Below, one piece after another: positions 57,456 to 64,000 of a DNA stretch of 64,000 nucleotides. The stretch is from assembly GCA_965214335.1 (NCBI GenBank), contig CBDCBO010000003.1, forward strand, positions 1-64,000, written 5' to 3'. The position numbers were made by a program, and so were the translations under genes. The DNA comes from Velthaea sp965214335 (lineage in GTDB: Bacteria; Vulcanimicrobiota; Vulcanimicrobiia; Vulcanimicrobiales; Vulcanimicrobiaceae). The notes beneath the pieces are model-generated. The model was given only the letters and a program-made list of their open reading frames with translations. It did not search any database and had not been told where the DNA came from. Position 1 is the first letter of the stretch; each line of letters begins with the position of its first letter.

Positions 57456-57982
57456 CTCTGCGCGGCCGCCGCATGCACCAAAAACTCCGTTTGCGGCGCG
57501 ACGCCGCCCGCGAGCGTTTGGTACACAACGCAATACCGTTCGGTTAATTTGCGTAATGTGGCGACCTGATCCGGTGTCGCATCGGTATCGAGATCGAAGG
57601 TCAGCCGGATGCCCGTGAAACCGACGGGCGCGGCCCGATCGACGCCCAAGGTGCCGCGAAAGTCGAGGTCGCCGGCGGCGCGCACGATACCGCCTCGAAT
57701 GGCAATTCCGGTGGCCGTCGCCACGGCGCGCAAGGTGACGCCGGCGCATGCCACGAGTGCTTGCAGAAGCATATCACCCGAACATGCCAGCATGCCGTCG
57801 CCGCCGGTCGCCGGGTGTAGACCGGCCGTAACGAGCGCGCGACCCGTTTCAACACTGCAGCTCAAACCGTCGGGATCGTCGAGCCGCCCCTCGGCGCGTA
57901 GCGTAATCATGGCAGCGCCCGGGTCGGCGCGATACTGATCTTTGAGCGGCGCTTGCACGAGGCGCAGTGTTTCGGCATTCAT
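57452..57982 (-). CDS. OsmC/Ohr-family protein
   Basis: 176 residues from ATG 57982; the frame continues to 58141, but the extra residues have no coding character. TGGDGMLACSGDMLLQALVA then CAGVTLRAVATATGI is the OsmC signature, with the resolving Cys in V-A-C-A-G-V-T. The peroxidatic Cys position may be the one in ACSGDM, or absent, so peroxidase activity is uncertain. Family members reduce organic hydroperoxides. It is convergent with the LysR gene and divergent from the beta-propeller gene at 58127. Confidence 0.8.
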   Translation of the reverse strand: MNAETLRLVQAPLKDQYRADPGAAMITLRAEGRLDDPDGLSCSVETGRALVTAGLHPATGGDGMLACSGDMLLQALVACAGVTLRAVATATGIAIRGGIVRAAGDLDFRGTLGVDRAAPVGFTGIRLTFDLDTDATPDQVATLRKLTERYCVVYQTLAGGVAPQTEFLVHAAAAQS

Positions 57983-58126
57983 AGGCGCGTATTTCGCCGG
58001 CCCACCGACTGCTTCCGGTGCCGTCTGCCAAGCCGCGCCACGCGGAAATTGCGCGAAGGGAGTGGGAGGGCGGCGCGAGCGTCGGTAGCTAACATCGCGA
58101 CGCGCGCCTCTCGACCGGAGTTTGCC

Positions 58127-61096
58127 TTGCGTTCGTATCACTATATTGCCCTGCTGGGCCTGTGTCTGTTCGCCCGCCCCGCGGCGGCAGAGCCGGCGCG
58201 CACGCCCGCGGCGACGCCGTTTGCGGCGCTACACTGGCGGCTGATCGGTCCGTTCCGGGGCGGCCGAACCGTCGCCGTGGCAGGCGTTTCGGCGCGGCCC
58301 GGTACGTTTTACATGGCGCCCAATAACGGAGGCGTCTGGAAATCGGACGACTACGGCCGCACGTGGAACCCCATCTTCGACGGTCAGAGCAGCGGTTCGA
58401 TCGGCGCGCTCGCGGTCGCTGATTCGAATCCGAACGTTATTTATGCCGGCAGCGGCGAAGGGCTGCGGCGACCCGATCTGTCGACCGGCGACGGCATGTA
58501 CCGCTCGAACGATGCGGGGAAAACCTGGCTGCATCAAGGCTTGCGCGATGGTCAGCAGATCGCGGCGATCGCCGTCGATCCGCGCAACGCCCAGCGGCTG
58601 TATGTCGCCGTACTGGGCCACCCGTTCGGGCCCAACGCAGAACGGGGACTCTATCGCTCGATCGACGGCGGCGCAACGTACCACAAGATTCTTGGGACGG
58701 GCGAAGACCAAGGCGCAGTCAGCGTCGTCATCGATCCACGGCACCCCGACACCGTCTATGCCGCGTTGTGGGCTTCGCGCAACGGCCCGTGGAACTTGAC
58801 CCAAGTTTACGAACAGCATCAGCATAGCGGGCTCTACAAATCGGTCGACGGCGGCGACACCTGGACACAGCTCACGACCGGTCTGCCGCGCGCGGTCGGC
58901 CACATCGGCATCGCCGTTGCCGGCAGCGATTCGAATCGCGTCTACGCGCTCGTCGAAGAACCCGGCGATGCGTGTGGTATCTTTCGTTCCGACAACGCCG
59001 GCGCAACGTGGACGCAGACCACGAGCGAGTCGCGCGTTTGCGGACGGGCCGAAGACTTCGCCGGCATCACCGTCGATCCTCAACAGCGCGACATCGTGTA
59101 CAGCGCAAATACGACGACGTACCGTTCGATCGATGCGGGCAAAACGTGGACCGGCATCAAGGGCGCGCCCGGCGGCGATGATTATCACACGGTGTGGATC
59201 GACCCCGCGAACCCCAAGATCATTCTGCTGGGCGTCGATCAAGGCGCAACGCTGTCCACCAACGGCGGCGTCACCTGGAGCAGTTGGTACAATCAACCGA
59301 CGGCCCAGTTTTATCACGTCATAACCGATGACCGATTTCCGTACCGCGTCTTCGGCGGTCAACAAGAAAGCGGCAGCGCCGAAGTGTGGAGCCGGGGCAA
59401 CGATGGCGCGATCACGTTTCGCGAGTTTCATCCCGTCGGCACCGAAGAATACGGCTACGTGGCCCCCGACCCGCTGCATCCGTGGCGTATTTACGGCGGC
59501 AAGGCGACGGTGTACGACGAGCGGACCGGACAAACGCGCGACGTTTCGCCGACTTACGATCGCACGCGTTTTCGTTTCGACCGCACGAATCCGTTAGTTT
59601 GGAATCGCGTCGACGGTCGGACATTGTATCTCGGGCTTAACGTTGTTTTCGCGACCCGCGACGGCGGTCGAACGTGGCAGCAGATCAGTCCCGATCTTAC
59701 CCGCGCGCGGCCCGGCCAGCCGCCGACGCTCGCGCACTTCAATACCGATGATCCGCACGCCGGCCGCCATCGCGGTGTCATCTATAGCTTGGCGCCCTCG
59801 TATGTCGATCGGCGTCTGCTGTGGGCCGGCACGGATGACGGCCTCGTGTGGATCACGCGCGACGGCGGCGCACACTGGCGCAACGTCACGCCGCCCGGCC
59901 TGACGGCGTGGAGCCGGGTGACCCAAATTGATGGTTCGCACGAAGATCGCTTGACGGCCTATGTTGCCGTCAGCCGGCAGCGATTGAACGATCTGCACCC
60001 AATGATCTTTCGGACGCGCGATGGCGGCATGACGTGGCAATCGATAACGGCCGGCCTGCCGGCAACCGAACCAGTCAATACCGTGCGCGAAGATGGTAAG
60101 CGCCGCGGTGTCTTGTTCGCCGGCACGGAAAAGACGGTATACGTTTCGTTCGACGATGGTGCACGCTGGCAATCGCTGCAAGGCGACCTGCCGGCCACCT
60201 CGATTCGCGATCTCGTCGTGCACGGTGACGATGTTGTCGTCGGCACGCACGGGCGGTCATTTTGGATTCTCGACGACATCGAACCACTGCGCCAGCAGGC
60301 CGCTGCGGCCGGCAGCACAGGCGTGCGATTCTTCGCCCCGGCGGCGGCCTATCGCGTGCGCGACAACACCAATCCGGACACGCCGCTGCCGCCCGAAGAA
60401 CCCGTCGGACAAAATCCACCTGCCGGTGCGATCCTCGACTACACGCTGGGCTCGCCGGTCCGCGGTCCGGTTCGCATCACCATCACCGATGCGGCCGGCG
60501 CGCTGGTCCGAACCTTTGCCAGCAGTGATGTTGCGCCGCCGATCGATCCCGAGATCGACGTGCCGACCTACTGGCTGCGTCCGGCGCCGATCCCGCCCGC
60601 GACGCCGGGCGATCACCGCTTCGTGTGGGATCTGCATGCGATGTCGCCGCACGCACTCGAAAGCGGCTATCCGATCGCGGCGATCGTCCACGACACGCCG
60701 CGTGAACCGCGCGGCATCCTGGTGTTACCCGGGACATATACGGTGGCACTGACGGTTGGCGGCCGAACGTTGCGCCAAAAACTTATCGTCCGGATGGATC
60801 CGCGGGTGGAAACGTCGCGTGCGGACCTGCGGGCGCAGCATGCACTGGGTGAACTCGCGGTCGCGGGAATCAACCGCTCCTACGCGCTGTACCAACGAGC
60901 GCGGCAGCACCACGACCGGCGCAACGCCACCCGCTTTGGCCGCCTCAACGCCCAACTGACGCAGATGCTGGAAACGACGCAAAGCGCGGACGCCGGGCCG
61001 ACCGTCGCTGCGGCGAGCACCGTCGCGCGGTTACTCGCCGATCTCGGCGGCGGCGCGCGCTCGCCGGTCGACCTGCCATCGGGCGACGAGCCGTGA
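58127..61096 (+). CDS. exported VPS10/BNR-type beta-propeller protein (1)
   Basis: 989 residues from TTG 58127, with GGAG six bases upstream and a signal peptide directly after (YHYIALLGLCLFARPAAAEP). LHWRLIGPFRGGRTVAVAGV opens the family. Asp-box blades repeat through residues about 50-750: KSDDYGRTWNP, RSNDAGKTWLH, RSIDGGATYHK, KSVDGGDTWTQ, RTRDGGMTWQS. A beta-sandwich-like C-terminus (GPVRITITDAAGALVRTF) follows. Such proteins are often annotated as glycosyl hydrolases, yet no catalytic residues are established. It should be secreted or periplasmic. A paralogue starts 1.2 kb downstream. Confidence 0.82.
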   Translation: MRSYHYIALLGLCLFARPAAAEPARTPAATPFAALHWRLIGPFRGGRTVAVAGVSARPGTFYMAPNNGGVWKSDDYGRTWNPIFDGQSSGSIGALAVADSNPNVIYAGSGEGLRRPDLSTGDGMYRSNDAGKTWLHQGLRDGQQIAAIAVDPRNAQRLYVAVLGHPFGPNAERGLYRSIDGGATYHKILGTGEDQGAVSVVIDPRHPDTVYAALWASRNGPWNLTQVYEQHQHSGLYKSVDGGDTWTQLTTGLPRAVGHIGIAVAGSDSNRVYALVEEPGDACGIFRSDNAGATWTQTTSESRVCGRAEDFAGITVDPQQRDIVYSANTTTYRSIDAGKTWTGIKGAPGGDDYHTVWIDPANPKIILLGVDQGATLSTNGGVTWSSWYNQPTAQFYHVITDDRFPYRVFGGQQESGSAEVWSRGNDGAITFREFHPVGTEEYGYVAPDPLHPWRIYGGKATVYDERTGQTRDVSPTYDRTRFRFDRTNPLVWNRVDGRTLYLGLNVVFATRDGGRTWQQISPDLTRARPGQPPTLAHFNTDDPHAGRHRGVIYSLAPSYVDRRLLWAGTDDGLVWITRDGGAHWRNVTPPGLTAWSRVTQIDGSHEDRLTAYVAVSRQRLNDLHPMIFRTRDGGMTWQSITAGLPATEPVNTVREDGKRRGVLFAGTEKTVYVSFDDGARWQSLQGDLPATSIRDLVVHGDDVVVGTHGRSFWILDDIEPLRQQAAAAGSTGVRFFAPAAAYRVRDNTNPDTPLPPEEPVGQNPPAGAILDYTLGSPVRGPVRITITDAAGALVRTFASSDVAPPIDPEIDVPTYWLRPAPIPPATPGDHRFVWDLHAMSPHALESGYPIAAIVHDTPREPRGILVLPGTYTVALTVGGRTLRQKLIVRMDPRVETSRADLRAQHALGELAVAGINRSYALYQRARQHHDRRNATRFGRLNAQLTQMLETTQSADAGPTVAAASTVARLLADLGGGARSPVDLPSGDEP

Positions 61097-61100
61097 GGGG

Positions 61101-62090
61101 TTATTCTTGCGAGCCGATTTCGAGCACGACGTTGCCGATGCCGGCGGCCTCGACCGCTTCATGCGCCGCAACGACACGCGCCAATGGAAAGCGGCGAATG
61201 TCGCCGTGATCGAGCGCATTGGCGCGGACGAGCGCGGTGATGCCCGCGATCGCCGCGGCGCGTTCGGCCGGCCGCAACTCATACACGATGAAGAATCGCA
61301 GCGTGGTGCTCCAGCGAATGAACGCCTGCGGTATCGAAAATGTCGGGCCACTCGAACCGTAAACGATGGCTTTGCCGTGTTCGGCCAGCAGATCCGGATA
61401 TGACAGTGCGTTCGCGGCAAGGTCGACTTCGATGATCCGGTCGACGCGCCGGCCGCCGGTGAGCGCGTCGATACGCGCGGCGCGATCTTGGGTCCGATAA
61501 TCGATGATGTGGTCGGCGCCGGCGCGGCGTGCATAGGCCGCTTTCTGCGCCGAGCTGACGGTGGCGATGACCGTTGCCCCGGCCGCTTTGGCGAACTGGA
61601 TGGCGTAGAAAGAGACGGCGCCCGCGCCGCCTTGCACGAGTAGCGTTTGGCCCTCGACCGGCCCATCGAGGTGGATCGCGTGATATGCCGTCAGCGCGGG
61701 GATGCCGAACGACGCGGCTTGGGCGAAGCCGGCCGACTCCGGCAGCGGCACCGCGCAGTCGCTCGGCACGACGCAATACTCGGCCGCGGTTCCGTCCGGT
61801 CGCTGCCACTGCGCGTTGTAGAGCCACACCCGTTCGCCGATCCGCTCCGCCGCCACACCCTCGCCGGTGGCATCGATCGTACCGGCGCCGTCGCTATGCG
61901 GGATAACGCGCGGAAATTCCAGCGGCGAGCCGGCCGGCGCCGCGCCGCGTCGCTTGACATCCGATGGATTGATTCCCGACGCTGCGATGCGTACGCGGAC
62001 TTCGCCGGCGCCGGGCTCGGGCATCGGTATCTCGCGCAGCCGCAGGACGTCGACGGCGGGTCCGGTCTGAGTCATGACAACGGCTTGCAT
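61101..62090 (-). CDS. quinone oxidoreductase-like (zeta-crystallin) MDR protein
   Basis: 329 residues from ATG 62090 (MQAVVMTQTGPAVDVLRLRE). Medium-chain reductase without zinc sites: GINPSDVKRRGA, VIPHSDGAGTIDATGEGV, and the nucleotide motif VQGGAGAVSFYAIQFAKAAG (A/G-x-x-G-x-x-G variant) with YRTQD. It probably reduces quinones or enones with NADPH. The frame is open to 62474, but the added sequence is not protein-like. It lies, in opposite orientation, between the two propeller paralogues; its stop is 4 bp from that of the first. Confidence 0.88.
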   Translation of the reverse strand: MQAVVMTQTGPAVDVLRLREIPMPEPGAGEVRVRIAASGINPSDVKRRGAAPAGSPLEFPRVIPHSDGAGTIDATGEGVAAERIGERVWLYNAQWQRPDGTAAEYCVVPSDCAVPLPESAGFAQAASFGIPALTAYHAIHLDGPVEGQTLLVQGGAGAVSFYAIQFAKAAGATVIATVSSAQKAAYARRAGADHIIDYRTQDRAARIDALTGGRRVDRIIEVDLAANALSYPDLLAEHGKAIVYGSSGPTFSIPQAFIRWSTTLRFFIVYELRPAERAAAIAGITALVRANALDHGDIRRFPLARVVAAHEAVEAAGIGNVVLEIGSQE

Positions 62091-62295
62091 GTGCGTGTTA
62101 ACGGCCGCCGGCGATAGCCGGTTGCGGTGACGATTCGCCGTAGCATCGGCACGATTCGACCGCCGGCGATGGTAAGCCGCACCGGCGCCATCTTCAGGAT
62201 GCGCCGGAATGCATGACGTGAAGCGCTTTGGAGCAGAGGAACGGCCGTGGGGCGCGAAGGTAGTCGCGCGACTATACATAGCTTGAGGAGACGCG

Positions 62296-64000
62296 TTGAA
62301 ATTTGTCCCGGTGTTCTTGTTCGCGCTACTGTTGTCCGTGGCGCCCTTCGCGCTGCGGGCGGCCGACGTCACCCGACCGGCTGCGCCGTTTGCCGCTAAA
62401 CTCAGCTGGCGCAGCATCGGGCCGTTCATCGGTGGCCGGGTTGTCGCGATCGCGGGTGTACCCAGCGACCCCAACGTCTTCTATTACGGCGGCGTGCAAG
62501 GCGGAGTTTGGCGCAGCACCGACTACGGGAACGAGTGGACGAACATTAGCGACGGGAAGCTACCGGGAACGGCGCAAAGCATCGGCGCGCTCGCGGTTGC
62601 ACCCTCGAATGCACGGGTCATCTATGCCGGCAGCGGCGAGCGCGATCTGCGCGGCGACGTCGATACCGGCGAAGGCATCTACCGCACCACCAACGCCGGG
62701 AAAAGCTGGCGGTATGCCGGCTTGCGCGACACGCACACGACCACCGGCTTGGCGATCGATCCGCACGATTCCAACGTTGTCTATGCCGCGTCGATGGGCC
62801 ATGTCTTTACCTCGAACGCCGAACGCGGCGTCTTTAAGACGATCGACGGCGGAACGTCGTGGAAGAAGGTGCTGTTCGTCGACAGCGGCACCGGCGCAAT
62901 CGATCTGGTGATGGATCCGACCAATCCGCGCGTTCTTTACGCCGCGATGTGGCAGGCGCAGCGAGTGCCTTGGAAGCTGACCAGCGGCGGCCCGGGAAGC
63001 GGGCTGTATAAGACCGTGGACGGCGGGGCGCATTGGAACAATATCTCGAAGCATCCGGGCTTCGCCGGCGGCATTCTCGGGCGCATCGGCGTCGCCGTCG
63101 CAGCGAGCGACCCGCACGTCGTGTATGCCATCGTTCAGGCGCACGACGGCGGTGTCTTTCGGTCGCGGGACGGTGGGGCCAGTTGGAAGCGCGTGAACGC
63201 GCAAATGAAATTACGCCAGCGCGCCTTTTACTACATGAGTATCTTCGTCGACCCGACGAACGCGCGGGTGGCGTACGCGCCCGAAGTCGACGACGTTTTC
63301 AAAACCACCGACGCCGGCGTTACCTGGAAATCACTCTTTTCGGGAGCCTATCACGGCGATCACCATATTCTTTGGATCAATCCGCATAATCCCAAGATCA
63401 TGCTCGAGGGCGATGACGGCGGTGCCACGGTCACGACGGATGGCGGCAAAACGTGGAGCAGTGAAGACAATCAGCCGACCGGTCAGTTTTATCACGTCGC
63501 GCTCGACGGGCAATTTCCCTATCACGTGTATGGCGCGTCGCAAGATGAAGGTGCGTATGAAGGACCCAGTGCGACCGCCACCGGCGCGATCGGCCTGGGC
63601 GATTGGCATGCTGTCGCCGCCGGCGAAAGCACGTTTGTGGCGCCCGATCCGACCGACCCGAACGTCACCTATGGCAGCGGCTATTATAGTTCGCTGATCC
63701 GCCAGAATAACGCGGCCGGCGAAACGCACAACGACAGTCCGTGGGTCACCTACCTTTCCGGTGCGCCGGCAAGCGAAACGCGGTATCGGTTCGGTTGGAC
63801 GCACCCGATCTTTTTCTCGCCGGCCAACAATCATGAATTACTCACCGCGGCGCAGTGCGTTTTCTCGAGCCTCGATAACGGACGAACCTGGAAGGTGATC
63901 AGCCCCGATTTGACGCGCGACGACAAACGGACCGAAGGTCCGAGCGGCGGTCCGGTCGACCTCGACCAAACCGGTGCCGAAACATTTCCCGACATCGCGT
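62296..64000 (+). CDS. exported VPS10/BNR-type beta-propeller protein (2), partial
   Basis: At least 568 residues, open to the end of the window. It starts at TTG 62296 with GAGGAG at the right spacing, followed by a signal peptide (MKFVPVFLFALLLSVAPFAL with TTG read as Met). LSWRSIGPFIGGRVVAIAGV parallels the first propeller protein, and the Asp-box blades continue (RSTDYGNEWTN, RTTNAGKSWRY, KTIDGGTSWKK, KTVDGGAHWNN, TTDGGKTWSSE). The 205-bp upstream region has no gene. Function is unknown, as for its paralogue. Confidence 0.82.
   Translation, partial: MKFVPVFLFALLLSVAPFALRAADVTRPAAPFAAKLSWRSIGPFIGGRVVAIAGVPSDPNVFYYGGVQGGVWRSTDYGNEWTNISDGKLPGTAQSIGALAVAPSNARVIYAGSGERDLRGDVDTGEGIYRTTNAGKSWRYAGLRDTHTTTGLAIDPHDSNVVYAASMGHVFTSNAERGVFKTIDGGTSWKKVLFVDSGTGAIDLVMDPTNPRVLYAAMWQAQRVPWKLTSGGPGSGLYKTVDGGAHWNNISKHPGFAGGILGRIGVAVAASDPHVVYAIVQAHDGGVFRSRDGGASWKRVNAQMKLRQRAFYYMSIFVDPTNARVAYAPEVDDVFKTTDAGVTWKSLFSGAYHGDHHILWINPHNPKIMLEGDDGGATVTTDGGKTWSSEDNQPTGQFYHVALDGQFPYHVYGASQDEGAYEGPSATATGAIGLGDWHAVAAGESTFVAPDPTDPNVTYGSGYYSSLIRQNNAAGETHNDSPWVTYLSGAPASETRYRFGWTHPIFFSPANNHELLTAAQCVFSSLDNGRTWKVISPDLTRDDKRTEGPSGGPVDLDQTGAETFPDIA

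Noticed and set aside
62091..62474. 128-codon N-terminal extension of the quinone oxidoreductase-like gene
   Set aside because: Low-complexity sequence before the family's normal M-x-A-V-V start, and it would overlap the propeller gene beginning at 62296.

Overview
The window is high-GC, gene-dense bacterial chromosome with many 4-bp ATGA/GTGA start-stop overlaps and several TTG or GTG starts. No rRNA, tRNA or CRISPR array was found. Gene content (soluble di-iron monooxygenase operon of the mycobacterial mim type, DERA plus double aldehyde dehydrogenase, several exported beta-propeller proteins, many PAS/GAF signalling proteins) suggests a deep-branching soil or surface heterotroph, for example Eremiobacterota (WPS-2)-like or an actinobacterium/chloroflexote relative. 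The window alone cannot fix the phylum.

Layout. 0-7.6 kb: MFS exporter with a tandem UspA protein, a convergent six-PAS hybrid histidine kinase, a nitroreductase, and a TonB-C-terminal-like exported protein with a small partner. 7.6-11 kb: a sulfotransferase-like gene with a membrane tail, followed by a disturbed zone. The end of that gene is duplicated with many short insertions, and fragments of LtrA-, UrtE- and UrtA-like genes lie on both strands; an assembly error is the first explanation to test. 11-21 kb: sugar and nucleoside metabolism (P-loop kinase, HIBADH-like reductase, split chromate transporter, deoxyribose-phosphate aldolase plus fused aldehyde dehydrogenase, KDGal kinase and KDPGal aldolase). 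21-35 kb: Lhr helicase, a VOC protein behind a consensus promoter holding a LexA-like box, an exported BNR protein divergent from an M48 protease, an A+T-richer acyltransferase, a predicted heme-binding-family protein, an OPT transporter and methylthioribose kinase.

35-37 kb holds a photoactive yellow protein (PYP) homologue overlapping, and so probably translationally coupled to, a PAS-PAS-GGDEF diguanylate cyclase: a candidate blue-light to c-di-GMP switch.

38.7-53.2 kb is the centrepiece. A two-component system, whose kinase carries an AcoR/MimR-type sensor module in place of the usual sigma-54 activator, is divergent from an 11-gene operon: amidohydrolase, MIP18/DUF59 protein, inactive integrase-like protein, Zn alcohol dehydrogenase, monooxygenase hydroxylase alpha, reductase, hydroxylase beta, coupling protein, dedicated GroEL, NRAMP-family transporter and a 52-residue membrane protein. 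This should oxidise a small alkane, ketone or phenol-like substrate, dehydrogenate the product, and fold and metallate the di-iron hydroxylase. Direct heptamer repeats spaced 11 bp lie between the two transcription units and are candidate response-regulator sites.

53-64 kb: catalase, a decayed HigA-type antitoxin, a TDT/SLAC1 transporter with its divergent LysR regulator, an OsmC-family protein, and two paralogous exported VPS10/BNR beta-propeller proteins flanking a quinone-oxidoreductase-like gene; the second propeller gene runs off the window.
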